A stretch of DNA of 64,000 nucleotides, from NCBI GenBank assembly GCA_020631735.1, contig CM036160.1, positions 111,396,680 to 111,460,679 on the forward strand, in the 5' to 3' direction. This document shows positions 47,349-60,110 of this stretch, one piece after another. Position numbers and translations under genes: made by a program. This DNA comes from Saccharum officinarum (lineage: Eukaryota; Streptophyta; Magnoliopsida; Poales; Poaceae). Position 1 is the stretch's first letter, and each line of letters starts with the position of its first letter. The notes under the pieces were generated by a model. It was not told where the DNA came from and made no database searches. It saw only the letters and a program-made list of their open reading frames with translations.

Positions 47349-49962
47349 ATGGATCCGAAGCCCGACGCCAGCGCGGCGGCCGAGGAGCACGCGGCGTATC
47401 CGCGGCTGTCCCCGGAGGACATCGAACCGCCTCCGCCGCCTGTCGTGCCGCCGGCCGGCGCCAACCCCTACGTGCTCTCCGCCCCGTCGCCCAACCCGCC
47501 CGCCAAGGGTGAGTCAGCGCCCGCCCCCTCGATGCGGTCTTCGCCGCTCATCTTCTTCTTCTTGATGATCGCTTCGCTGCCTAGCTTGTTGCGGTCTCAT
47601 CGCTCTGGTTTTGGGGGATGGATCGCCGCTTGCAGGCGCTAGGGAGAATCTGAGGGAGATGTTCGGCATGGTGGGGAAGAGGTTCAACGAGGCCGCGCGC
47701 AAGACCGAGGGCATCGCTGGCGACGTCTGGCAGCATCGTGAGTGCTTCGACTTCCCTCACACTGACACCAATTCTGAGTACTACTGCTAGATGGTGGCGA
47801 TCCGAAGCACACTAATAGTAACACGTGAACTATGCTATGTTCAGATAAGCAACGCACTAAGTAACTGTTGTTACTCAAATAATACTCTATTGTTACTGCA
47901 ACAATAATACTCTGTGTGTGCATCTCTGCAGTGAAAACTGGACCCAGCATTACTGATACTGCCATGGGGAGGATTGCTCAGATATCCAAGGTTATATCTG
48001 AGGGTGGCTACGACAAGATATTTCAGCAGACTTTTGAGTGCTCGCCTGATGACAAGCTCAAGAAGGCATACGTGTGCTACCTATCAACGTCGCATGGACC
48101 CATCATGGGCGTCCTGTATCTCTCGACTGTCAAGATTGCATTCGGTAGCGACAGCCCTGTGAAATATGTGACTGAGGACAACAAAACTCAATCATCCTTT
48201 TATAAGGTGCATGGTTCCCGCGTCTTCTGTTCCTCCTCTTCTGTGTGTGCAGTGGAGTGAGTTCTTTGGTACTCCGGGTCTGATGCAGGGCCGGCCCTAA
48301 GGGCGGGCGTGAGGGGCGGCCGCCCTGGGCCCCCAGTCCCAAGGGCCCCATCCCAGGTGTACCGTATAGGAATTGCGTGGTTAAGGCCTCAGTAGCGAAG
48401 AATTTGCGTCGTTGCGATCCTGCAGGTACACAGTGCAGGTCCATTCAGACTAGCTGAACGCACGCAGTCGTGATTTTACCACACCTGGACTTGAGGACAT
48501 CATACGTGTGCGTATATTAGCACCGGATCTAGCACATGAGTATATGCATGCACATCTATGTATTTGCTTCTCACAATATGCTGTCGTCCTCGTATAGGCT
48601 GTGTGTACATATATACGATTTGGAGGGTGCACACATGGACGCCATGAATAGTACTGGCTGTCTGGTGGGCCCTAGATGGCTCCAACATATAATTTAGGTT
48701 CAGTTAGGTATTTTATATTATTCTTCAGAGACAGTACATTACACTGCTAACTTACTTTCTTCATCTTCTCCTATTAAACAAGACATGAAAGCCAGAGCAA
48801 TTTGCTAGCTTCCTTCACTATCCTCTTCAAAGCGCGTATGATTATGCATGCACACATATACAGTATAAAAGCTTAACCTGCTTCTTTATTTCTTATTTTT
48901 AATATTTTGTACAAAACCTCTTCAAAGCTTTTGTATATGTTGTAGCTAAGCGTTTGTCATTGACACTTTATATATAAGTGTTTAGTTCATGTGTATATGA
49001 GGGAAAAAATTGCATGCATAGGTATGTACCAGCCCCTCCTCTCCTACATACATGTTGTAGATGAGTGTCACGTGTTCCCACCTCATGATCCAACAGCAGG
49101 TATCAGGCTATCTTCTGTGGTCTACATGGGCTGCGCCAATCACACACGTTCAATTGTTTTGTTTGTACACGTGGCAGCAGATCAGAAAGGATATGCACTG
49201 GAGTTCCATGTATACTGTATGCATAAGGGCCCCTAAATCTTGGGTTCGCCCTGGGCCCCCAAAAACTTAGGGCCGGCCCTGGTCTGATGCTAAAAAAGGG
49301 TACTCATGGTTATTTCACATGACTTTGTTATAAGATAATGTATGAGCTTTTAGAGTGCATGACCAATTGGTTGCTAAATATAAAGTACTCTCTCCATTCC
49401 AAATTATAAGGTGTTTTGGCTTTTCTAGATACATGGTTTTTGATATGCACTTAGATAAATACTATGTCTAGATACATAGCAAAAGCAATGTATCTAAAAA
49501 AGCAAAAACGTCTTGTAATTAGGAATGAAGGCAGTACTTGATTTTGCAGTTATCCCCAGTTTTATGTATAGTATAGAGATTGATACATGTGCTACAGTGT
49601 TGCTACTTACTAGTATATTATATTGACAAAATGGAAACGGCAGATTTGCTAGTCTTGGTTTATAAACATCTACATGCTGCTTTGTTTGAGTCTCTGAATT
49701 TTGGTCATTGAAAGATATACTCTCTTGTGGCCAGTTCCTAGTAACAATCACGCCTGATCATTTATCTACGCTTGAACAGGTTGTTTTGCCCCTTCCTCAC
49801 CTGAGATCAGTTACTCCCACAGCAAGTCAGCAAAACCCTGCAGAGAGGTACATTCAGGTCGTTTCGGTCGACAACCACGAGTTCTGGTTCATGGGTTTCG
49901 TGAACTATGACAGTGCTGTAAAGAATCTTCAGGAGGCTGTTCGAAGCGCTCACGGGGCCTAG
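47349..49962 (+). CDS. GEM-like GRAM-domain protein
   Basis: Member of the plant GEM-like (GL2-expression modulator/ABA-responsive) family of GRAM-domain proteins, thought to bind membranes or phosphoinositides. Exons: 47349-47508, 47636-47737, 47932-48206, 49780-49962, together 720 bp (239 aa plus stop). N-terminus is Pro-rich and acidic ([25 protein letters not shown]); a helical stretch follows ([20 protein letters not shown]); the GRAM domain starts near residue 115 ([21 protein letters not shown]) and includes [16 protein letters not shown] and [15 protein letters not shown] near the end. The last intron (48207-49779) holds a hAT element and a Stowaway MITE, yet its GT and AG sites are intact. 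The first exon is repeated at 63747-63906. Confidence 0.9.
48286..49281. mobile_element. Non-autonomous hAT-type transposon, 996 bp, in the GEM-like intron
   Basis: Perfect 16-bp inverted ends CAGGGCCGGCCCTAAG, flanked by the 8-bp direct repeat GTCTGATG (48278-48285 and 49282-49289). Eight-base duplications and CAGGG ends mark the hAT superfamily. No transposase frame is present. Confidence 0.92.
49388..49534. mobile_element. Stowaway MITE, 147 bp
   Basis: Ends CTCTCTCCATTCC and (complement) CTGCCTTCATTCC with a TA duplication on each side. The tandem copy of this intron at 50394 has a single TA and no element. Confidence 0.85.
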
Positions 49963-50349
49963 AGATTGCCCATTATTTATCCTCTATCGGATGTAGTATA
50001 CCCGTGTAAATGTATAGTTGTGCATTTTGTGTTGAAATTGGTACACATTATTAAGTAGTGCATTCAGATCCTTAGCATGTGAATGCTTTTGGATAAAATG
50101 TGTAAATACCGAATGAAGTTGGTTGAAACCAGTATTGTTTGGTATACTCTATTTGATTGCTTGTTTCACGAGTGAAACATCCATTTCCATTATATATCCT
50201 CACATACATGATACATCACCTTGAAATCGGCAAAGGTTTTGCCAGTCTCATCTATGCCCATCGGCACTGTAAGGGCAGCAGAATCGACAAAGGCTTTTTT
50301 TTCAGTCTCAAACATGGCTCTAGGGCCTTGTATTAATCACCAATAGCTC

Positions 50350-51005
50350 AGCACATTCGTGACCAATTGGTTGCTAAATACCATTGAGTACTTAATTTCA
50401 CATTACTTATCGGTATTTTTATGTATAGTGATTGGTACATGTGCTACAAAGTTTGCTACTTACTGGCATATTGACAAAATGGAAACCATGGGTTTGCTAG
50501 TCTTGGCTTATAAGCATCTCTATGTTGCTTTGTTTGAGTCGCTCTGAATTTTGCTGACTGAAAGATATATACACTTGTGGCTAATTTCTAGTTCCAACTA
50601 TGCCTGATCAATTATTTATGTACGCGTGAACAGGTTGTCTTACCCCCTTCCTCACCAGAGATCAGTTACTCGCACAGTAAGTCAGCAAAACCCTGCTCAG
50701 AGATACATTCAGGCTGTAAAGAATCTTCAGGAGTCTTTTCTTGGTTCATGGCCTTCGTTAACTATGATAGCGCTGTAAAGAATCTTCAGGAGTCCGTTGT
50801 TGGTGTTCATGGTGCCGATGAGATTGCCCACGTATCTATCCTCATGTTGATGTGCCATGCCCATGTAAATGTGTTTGTGCATGGCGCATGTATAGTTGTG
50901 TTGAAATTGGTACCGATGGACATCATTAAGTAGTGCACTCAAGTGATCATATCTACAGTCATGTGATACCTTTTGGAGAAGTGTGTAAACAACGAATGAA
51001 GTTCA
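50350..51005 (+). pseudogene. Decayed tandem copy of the GEM-like last intron, last exon and 3' UTR
   Basis: Matches 49350-50130 in order: GACCAATTGGTTGCTAAAT, then GGTACATGTGCTACA, then the acceptor GAACAG|GTTGTCTTACC at about 50631, the exon words TCAGTTACTC and AAGTCAGCAAAACCCTG, and the 3' UTR words GTGTTGAAATTGG and ATTAAGTAGTGCA. The exon is broken: after ATACATTCAGG the codons for the VSVDNHEFW region are replaced by a repeat of GCTGTAAAGAATCTTCAGGAG. Not a functional exon. Confidence 0.82.
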
Positions 51006-51609
51006 ATAAACCGCGGCAGAGGACCCAGGAACCCCGCAGCCGGATCGAGCTTATGCCATCCATTTTCCTTGAAGCTCATTGGCAAAAGGCACAAAAGCAA
51101 GCTTTACAAGGCCTAACCAACTCGTGAATGAACAAGAATATTTAAACGGATAGTCCCCATGCTACGAACAAATACAAGTATTATGTTTCGGTTAAATACC
51201 GCGCGAGCCTTGTGTAAGCAAAGGCATCGCTGGCCTGCGCCTACCGCACCATTTTCTGCTATCAGATCTGTGCCCGGTCGAGCCAGATTAAACTACAAGA
51301 GCATATTTTCTGCATATTATTCCAAAGAACAATTCACAAGGAAGACAACAAGTAACAGTGATGGAGTACAACATCCTAAGAACAATTCGATGCCACAATT
51401 CACAAGGATGAGAGCAAGGGCAGTGTTAAATGGGGTTCGCAGATGCACAAAAAAAATGATAAAGCGCCTACAATATTCTCAACACAGAAAGAGATGGGAA
51501 CCTGTTGGGATCAGACAATCACTGTTGGAAGGAAAAACCAGCTTGCCATATTATAGACCACGTGATTATTTACCATCTGTACAAATTTACATCAGATCTA
51601 CATAATTCA
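51006..51609. other. DEAH11-like 3' flank; no gene seen
   Basis: Between the pseudo-exon and the stop codon of the minus-strand helicase gene. Probably holds the helicase 3' UTR. A 148-codon open frame (51159-51605, +) has no recognisable domain. Confidence 0.5.
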
Positions 51610-54600
51610 CTAATAGGATAAGTGCACAGACCTGAGATGGCCATAACACTCCTCACTGCTCTTGAAGTTCTCCAAGCAATTCCAACAAATGTGGCTACCA
51701 CACCTACACTCAACATGGTTGCAACCTTCAGCTTTCTCAATTGTATATCCACATGAAGGGCAATTCTTTACATTCTCCTTCCCTTTGCGCCATTCAAGCA
51801 GAGTCCTCGCATCCGGGTCTGCCTTGTACTGTTTGTATGCCTCACAAGAGATAAAAGGATGGTACTCGACATGGCACTTGGTACAGGTCTCCACAGAGCA
51901 AGCCCCACAGACAAAGGGTTTGTCTTCTGCGCCTGCAGCAGCTACTTGGTAAATGGATGTGCAGTCAGGTGTGGGGCAGAAACGGTATAATCCTGCGCTA
52001 GATGCAACAAATGCATTCAAGGAAGCCCTGAACAGCTCGTCCAGCTTGTCAGGCAGGAGAGACCTCAGATCAGTTAGGAGGAGGAGCTTCTTGCACCCAT
52101 TTTTGAGGCAACAAAGAGGGAAGCCATCTTGCGATTTTATGGCAGATTCACACTGATCCACCAAGCATGCCAAACAAAACATATGGCCACAGGATTCAAG
52201 TTTAAAAGGATCTTCTAGCTCACACAGGCAAATAGGACATGCATTCTTTGATGGCAGTGGAGCATTATGGTCACTAGAGGCTATCAGTTCAGAGATCATC
52301 TCTTCCACCCTTTGCTTGTCCTCCTTGCTGCCTCGAACGTAAAGTGCCTGCCTTCGTGTATTTAACTGAAGATCTACTGCAGGAACCTCGTTCTTCAGTC
52401 CTTCTAAATCAGCTCCAAACTTTTTAATCACTTCCTTCATCAAGTTTGGTGGGAGGTTCCGGCCACGAAGACAAACTTCAAGAGGCTTCTTCTCATGGAG
52501 TTGTACAAGTGCACGAACCAATTTTTCCTCTGCTGCAGCCACCTTATCACTGCTGCCAAAGACCTTAATATTCAGACTTAGCCTGTCGTACAGAATGTAA
52601 GTGCCAGTCTCCTGCTCAACTGATTTCAAATGTTCCATACCATCACGGGACCATAGCAGTTGAACTGTGCTTAACATCAGATCAGGATGGTTTATAATTT
52701 TTCCTTTCATCAAAAGCTCAAGAGGCCTTCTCAAATCTGCTATTGTTTTTGTGGCATTTGCAGTAAGCTTAACACGGAAATTACCATTCTCGTTCTTCTC
52801 CAAATTGTATGACACACCTGCATGTAGGAATAGCAATGTGATTAAGACTTTGTTTCTCGTATCATTTCATTATAAGAGAAAAAAGGGGGGCACAAAAGAA
52901 AGACCCATGATGGTTCACACTCACGCGCAACACGACTCACCCCACACTGCATCAACAACATAGAAGGCTGGCCACTTAAAAAAACATCAGCACCAGGGAA
53001 AACACCATGGCTAGGACTAGTGCTGTTATAGGCAGCCCGATGTAATTAAGACTTTAAATTCACTAAAGATCCATTTGTTTGCAGCCTAAAACGAAGAAAT
53101 AATATGGTGGTGCACAGAATTATGCTTATAGGATTTAACTATAAGGGAGCATTGGAATATACCTATTCACTAATGCAACACAATAACGTGCCTGAACCGT
53201 GACCTCTTTCTGTCTTGTGCCTTTTATGTCCCTTTATGTGTCTCTCTATTTCTCGTCTCTTTTGGGTTTCATCTCTAGCCTACCCAACTTGCTTGGGACA
53301 AAAGGCTATGTTGTTGTTGTTGTAGTACTAATGCAACACATTCTTGACACCCAAGGCGGTTGTGGTTGATCTTTTATGATTTGTTTTCATACAGCTCACT
53401 TCACTTCAAAGTTTATTACTTTTCAATTGAGCCTTAGAAGCAAACGACACCATAATTTTACCCTTTTCAAACCGAAATAGTTCAAACGGAGATCGCTATC
53501 TAATTGCTCATGCTCCGCAAGTTCTACTTACACTCAAACCTAGAATTTACAATAGGTTTCTTCCTGAAGCAAGTGAAGGCATGGGGAACAATATAACTGG
53601 ATACAACCTGAATACCTGATCATCTCTTGAGCCTTGAAATAGGCTAGATTCCGATTCTTCCAGAAAACAAAAGAGCAACAAAGCTAAACAGACAACAACC
53701 ATAAGTAGCTTCCTAGAGAGAAATGGTAGGGGCAAAGGATTTTCGAAGAGAAAGAGAAGGCCTTATATTGAATGAAATGCAATAAAGGATGACTCAAAAC
53801 AGTTTGTGACTGCCTCATATAAAACTGAAGAACAAAATGACAGTCAAGCAAGAATAGGAGGGAATAGCAGATTAAGGTTCTACCAACACAGCAGCAGTAA
53901 GCAGGCAGCCAATTTTTTAATAACAAACAAGAACAAAGCAGCAATGCAGGAAGAGCAGAATATGTTATGACTCATGACAACAGAACAGTAAGAAGATAGA
54001 AGCAAATTTTCTCTCAGGCGAGGAATACAACAATACCTTTTTGGCTACGGAAGCTCTCAAATAGAACACCAACTTCTTGGCTGATGACATTGTATATGCG
54101 CATTGGACAGGAGACAGTACTATGAAATACATGCTGGCACTGGATTATCTGCCAAGGAAGACAACAAGGAAGAACACTTCCTTGAAGATGGTCCAGTGCT
54201 CTTGCAGCCTCTCTGTGAAAACTTCCATCAAAGGATATGGTAGCTCTCATCATTGAATCTTTCTCTTCTGGAGGGAACACGTGAACACGAAAATTTTGGC
54301 CAGGAAAATTCCTATTTGGCATGAATAGTGATATCGCTCTCATCAGTGCTTCTGCACATTCAGAATCGGAAGAGCTAGCTGTGGGCGGTCCTCTAAGTAA
54401 GTGGATGTCAAGGATTCTCCTGGTGGTTGTACTACGAAAAGCATCATACAATTCTGGCTCTGTTACATGCAATGGAACCCCCGTGACAAAGACACAGTTT
54501 GCATACTTTTTACTAACCTCGCAGTTGATATACCTTCCACCAACTCCAAGGGCAAAGCAGTCCTTTACAATAAATTCAGCTTCCCCACTAGCACATGTTA

Positions 54601-57600
54601 CAAGTGCAAGTCCCCTGCTTGGCTTACGTGGCCAAGAAACTTTAGCTCTTACTGCAGGAAATGGTAGCCCTGAGTGGTTGTAAGCGCTTACAGGACCCAC
54701 CTTTAGCGAGGAACCATGAAACTCAATCCCATTCAATTTTGAAATGGCATGATCAGCATAATCTGGTTTGAGGAATTGAAACCTCCCCACTTTGTTTCAT
54801 CTGCGTTTGTCTGAAAATTCCGAGTCTATGAAAATTTGCTATACCAGGAACATGAGAATATACCAAACCAATAAGTTCCTTTTCATCTATATCACGAGCA
54901 TTTTGATGCTGAATCTCCACAGTTAGATGTCTCTTCCCAAGTTCCAAATGCTTGATTTCAGCACCAGATCCAAATAATGCAATAGTAGAGCCACCAGATC
55001 TTCTCTCGTCACATTCATCCCTCAGCATTTTAGCTTCAAGTTCCAAAGCATCATTAACCATGCAAAAGACCGTTTCCATGTCATGTTCTTTAGCAAATAA
55101 TAAAACTTCACTGCTACTGAAGTCTAAATCAACCATTATGCGGTCATCTCTGCAATCTTCTCTCAGAAGTGAGATGATTTTCTGCAGATTTTGGCCACAT
55201 TTACCACAAAATCTTCTCAGCGATTTATTTCCAATCCCAGTAATCACTTTCCTCTGCAATTTACTCTCCTCCAGTGGCTTAATAAAAGGGTGAACTGTAC
55301 ACACGTCGTCACGATCAACAGCAGTTACACATACCAAATATTGATTCGGGACTGACAAGATTTCTGAAAATACCACCCATTCAGGCTTGCTGCCATAAGT
55401 CAACAATGAGCATGAAGGGTGAAGTTGCACAGGCTGATCTGCTGAAATCATCTGATACCCAAATTTCTCATGTCCAGAAAACATAGCAAGATTACCTCTA
55501 AGAGATGATAGAATAATCTTCTTTAGTGAAGTATCATGCATAGTAGGCTTCTCAGGGTTCCAACTCCAGTAACTTGGAACGATAATGTTTAGCTCATGCT
55601 TTAGACATTTTTCAAGTTCAGATATAGTTTCCTGGCACCTCCTCAGGGTCTTGGCATTGATACTATTCTGCCAGCACCACATATTTTTGTTATCATGCCC
55701 AGCCTCCCACTTCTTATAAACAGCAAGTGAAGTGAAAAGGTCTCCATCAGGGTGACAGAAAGGGACTTTCAGACGGTCAGCTTTATATTTCTCCTCATTA
55801 GTACCCACTCTACAAAATATGCTACTAGCATTGGCCATAACAGAGGCTAGGACTAAACCTTCTTTCATCAAACCATAGCTGAAGCAATCAAGCATGATTT
55901 TCCCAAGCCTTGGCTCAATGCCCAATTTGACCAGATCACGTCCAGTTTCAGTTAGCTCAAATCCACTGCATTTATATTCTATAGCACCAAGTTGTTCAAG
56001 ATTATGCACAGCCATATTGATAGCCTCAGGATCTGGGGCATCAATAAACTCAAAATATTTTACATCCGTAACGCCCAAAGCAAGTATTCTCAGAACAGCG
56101 GTGCCGAGATGAACTTTACGAATTTCAGGTTCTTGATGCGCTTCCATCATACCGAACTCAGATTCAGGGTAGAGCCTGTAACACTTCCCTGCTCCGGTTC
56201 GGCCAGCACGGCCAGCACGTTGATTAGCAGAGCTTTGGGAAATCCAATTTACTTTGAGTACATTGAGACCACTACTGGGAACAAATCTGTATTCTTTGGC
56301 CAAGCCACAATCAACAACATACTTCACTTCTCTTATCGTCAATGATGTTTCAGCTATATTCGTGCAGAAGATAATCTTTCTCTTTCCAGGGTAGCTTTTG
56401 AAGACAAGATTCTGTTCTACAGAAGAAAGCTTTCCATGCATCGGAAGTACCACAGCATTTGGATCACGGAATGTTTCACAGGCCCATTCTACTTCCAGTT
56501 GAGATGTCAAAAAAGCAAGTATAGCACCCTCTTCTTCATTCTTGTGGATTATGTTTACCATTTGTACAACATCAGTAACATAGGAAGCAGTAGCAGAAGC
56601 AACAGAAGAAATACTTGGTACACTATTCAATGAAGCCTCCGCTGATATATCAGGGACATATTTAATTTCAACAGGAAAAGTTCGCCCTTTAACATGAAAT
56701 GTACAGCCATAAAAATATTCAGCAAGTCTGTCAGCATCAGCAGTGGCAGACATTATAATGAGCCGCAAATCCAGCCTAACAAGCAGCTTCTTCTTGATCA
56801 TAGCTAACAGAAGATCAGTATTCAAGCTCCTTTCATGAGCTTCATCTATAATAATATATGAAATGCCATCCAGGTTCATATCACTCATGCAGTAATGCAG
56901 AAGACAACTGTCCGTGGTGAATATAATCTTAGTGCCAAAACCTTGAGAATTTAGTAAGGTTGAATATGACAGCACAGAACTGTCCCCATAACAACCCTTA
57001 CTTTCTTCATCAACTCTATGTGCTAAAGATATAGCAGCAAGCTTTCGAGGTTGAGTACAGATGATGGAACCACCACCAGCAATACCTGAGTCAGCAAGAA
57101 ACTGAACCAATTGTGTGCTCTTCCCAGAACCTGTTTCTCCTATTAAGACCATGACCTAAGGAAAATGGAGCTCATTAAGTTTAGAGCAAGAATTTTTTTC
57201 TCAACGACAAACTATGCTGTCTAAACTTTTAGAAATAAATGAAAGTAAATAACAGCTGATTGTAGATAAAGTAAATTGCTAACAGATGAACATTGAACAG
57301 GCCACAGAATCAAAAGTTTGATGCCCCGTCAAAAAAACAATGCACGGAATAACCTTTCTTCTTCTCATAATTATGGAAAAGCAAGAATGTTATGCCAATA
57401 CACATGAGAATAAAAAACAGAGGGCTCAATTTCAGTTTATTTAGGATGCTGGACAACCCAAAGGTCGAATTCCTTCAATGCCACTAGAAATTACACTCTT
57501 CCCTATGTGCAATCCATAGAAATGTGCCACTTGTTCAAAATTTTGAACCATTTCATGCCACTTCTGTTAGTTGGGTGTTATACTGCTGTGGAATGGCGAG

Positions 57601-59845
57601 GGAAAAGACAATTTTACCCACTAGGAAGTATTACGAGTAACTTGGCTATTTCCCTTTTGTACCATTACACTTATATATGTTATGTACCATACAGGCATAA
57701 ATCATTCTGCATTCGTGCCAGTTCTTCCTTTCATCTGATTTTTTCCCTGAAAGCTCTGGCCTCTCGTGTGGTTTACCTTTATAGCACCTCAGCAGAGACA
57801 GCAAGCTTCTCCAGTTGGTGGTCTTGGGTGATTAAACAGATTGAGAAGGAAAGCAAGCAAGGGCTCAGCTCGTTAATTATTTTGGTCGCTTGGGAGATTT
57901 GGAAACAGCGCAACAATCGCGACCGTACGACAAAGGCTTTCACTGGAGTATTTGCAAAGAGGTTAGTACAGTAAGGAACTTGTGCTAGTGAGCAGACATT
58001 ATGACCCATACAGAACGAAGCATCCAACTATCAAGTCTCATCTAGCCATATGGAAGGTTATAAGTGTTGCTGTATTTGCAAAAGGAAAAAGGAGAAAGGA
58101 ATGGAGAGACAGAGAGGGGAGGGCCTATCTGCATATGCAGAGAGGATATGAATTATGAAGAAACAGAAAATGTTATCAACTATTGACATGATTTTTACTT
58201 GAATGAATAAAACATCGTTTTCGGCACCTGTTTCATAGTTGGGCAAAACAAAATCATAAGCCAATTCTTGCAAAAAAAAATCATAAGCCAATGTAGATTT
58301 TTCTTGTAATGTTTGGCAAAACTGTTGCGATTAGAGATAATATGCCAGCTGGGTCACGCATGGCCATGCAAGCTATGCTGGTGTTTAACTATGCTGCAAT
58401 TGCACTATGTCATAGAGGCATTATGTCATGTCGTTGCATTTACACAAAGAAATAGCAAAGCCTTGATTCATTCTAAAGGGGCAAAATCATCTTTTACCTA
58501 ACCACTTCACAGCATTCTAGCACCCAACAGAAGTGGCATGGAGAGGAGAAAAATGGCCAACTTCTCCTGAGTTATACTGTGGTCAGACAGTTGAAATTCG
58601 GGGTTTGATGGAACCCCCGTCACCAGTCCGGGTTCGAAGGCTGCCACAAACTCTTACGAACAAAATCAGGATGTCTGAGTTTTTTAGGAAACAAAAACTT
58701 AAACCAGTGGCCTATAACAGAAACGATTTTTTCTGTGACAAAAGGGAGGAGTATAATTTCTAATGCATTAAAGGAATTCTCTTACTACAGTCTAAGAAGG
58801 CACTCACTACCAAAATTTAGACACAAGAATTCTCTACAGTTCTAAGCATACCGAGCACAAAACATCAAATAATTCACATGGCATTGCAATACCCTTGAAG
58901 TTAAAATCACATAGCAAATTCCAATGACCCATCGTTACCTGGTTAGCGAAAATATGATTAAGAATCCTCCTGCGGTATGCATAGATCGGCAGGCCCTCCT
59001 TAAGCCTCCGGCACTCACGCAGCAGCATCATATGCACCCTCACAAAGTCCACATCCGCACCTCCCACAGCCCCAACACGACAGACCCCTCCTCCTTGTCC
59101 CCTGATCCGCGCAACATTGCGCGCTGTATCGACCACATCGCCTCCTTGTACTCGGCAATTTTGGCATCGATCAACTCCTTCTCAGACTCCAGTGTCTTCT
59201 TCTCGAGGTGCAGCTGATGGAAGTCGCGGAAGCGGTTACGCGAGCCCAGACGTTGCTTTACATCCCGCATGGACGCCGCGAGCTCGGCGGAGCGGGCGGC
59301 CGAGAGGGCCACGAGGTCGGAGTTTAGGAGGCGGGAGGCGTGGTCGGCGATGAGCGAGGCGAAGTGCGGCGAGGCGTGGGCGGCGAGGGCGGGGTGCGGT
59401 AGGTCCAGGGTGAGGAGGTGGAGCCCCTCGAGGCGGAGCGCCCACAGCTCGCGCGCGGCGGCCGCGGCGTCCGAGATGGAGGTGAAGACGAGGCGCGCGG
59501 CATGGCGGCCGGAGGAGTGGACGGAGATGCTGGCCGGCGTCGGCGACTTGAGGTCCGCGACGAGGGCCTCCACCTCAATGGCGGTCGGGTCGGACAGATC
59601 GGGGCCGGGCGGACGAGGAGTACCTCGAACTGCGACGGGGGAGGGGACGGCTGCACGTGGCAGTCGCGCTGGTGCTGGCCGCGGGGCTGATACCGGTGTT
59701 CGGTGCTGTAGTGTCGGTCGCAGTGGGGGTGTGAGTGAGGCTGGTACCGGTGTTCGTTGTGGTAGTGGTGGTCGCGGAGGAGGTGGGGAGGCTGTGGGAC
59801 CCAATCCGGCGGGCGGAAGGGTCCGCGGTCCTGAGATCGGCGCAT
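51610..59845 (-). CDS. DEAH11/12-like RNA helicase with RING-IBR-RING domain (frameshifts present)
   Basis: Large plant protein joining a DEAH-box RNA helicase to a C-terminal TRIAD ubiquitin-ligase module; annotated as DEAH11/DEAH12, chloroplastic, in other plants. Minus-strand exons: 59845-58939, 57155-54037, 52817-51610 (about 1744 codons). Exon 1: Pro-rich start MRRSQDRGPFRPP, then a coiled region ending RRRILNHIFANQ. Exon 2: GETGSGKST (P-loop, about 57120), IIIDEAHERS (56840), MSATAD, NIAETSLT, QRAGRAGRTG (56215), HA2/OB region, then RRM-like part. Exon 3: KH-like region, RING1 CPICLCELEDPFKLESCGH, IBR, and RING2 CPSCGY with EGCNHVEC. Frame breaks: near 59615, near 59060, and two close together at about 54780-54830. 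They may be assembly errors (two lie within 1 kb of the N gap) or real decay. The rest of the frame is intact over 700 codons. Confidence 0.88.
53183..53326 (+). mobile_element. 5'-truncated RTE-type LINE tail with 14-bp target duplication
   Basis: 144-bp insertion in the DEAH11-like intron 2: ends CCAACTTGCTTGGGAC then a TTG repeat. Flanked by ACTAATGCAACACA on both sides (53169-53182, 53327-53340). Same family as the LINE tail at 5167 in RPOTp. Confidence 0.92.
57760..57975 (+). mobile_element. LINE fragment (RT-associated zinc-binding region) in DEAH11-like intron 1
   Basis: The + strand frame includes SLIILVAWEIWKQRNNR, the well-known tail of plant L1-type reverse transcriptases. Only this piece is present; edges are approximate. 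Confidence 0.7.
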
Positions 59846-60010
59846 TGCTGCGGCGGTGGTTGCGAGGGCGGCGCCGGTGGCGCAGTTTCCAAGGGTTTGG
59901 GCCTTGGGAGAGGTTTTGGAGAGGGGAAAGGGGAACGGCCGCCGGGAACAGACGAGGCCACGAGGGGAAGAGGAAAAGGTGAGAGACGACAAGAGTCCCG
60001 ATTCTTAGTG

Positions 60011-60110
60011 NNNNNNNNNNNNNNNNNNNNNNNNNNNNNNNNNNNNNNNNNNNNNNNNNNNNNNNNNNNNNNNNNNNNNNNNNNNNNNNNNNNNNNNNNN
60101 NNNNNNNNNN
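60011..60110. other. Assembly gap (100 N)
   Basis: Exactly 100 N, the usual placeholder for a scaffold gap of unknown size. The sequence right of it restarts at the equivalent of 43691. Confidence 0.99.

Noticed and set aside
51159..51605. 148-codon + strand frame before the helicase stop codon
   Set aside because: No domain; it lies antisense to the likely 3' UTR of the helicase gene.
58600..58640. Possible tRNA (GGGTTCGAAGG box B-like)
   Set aside because: No matching A box or cloverleaf around it.
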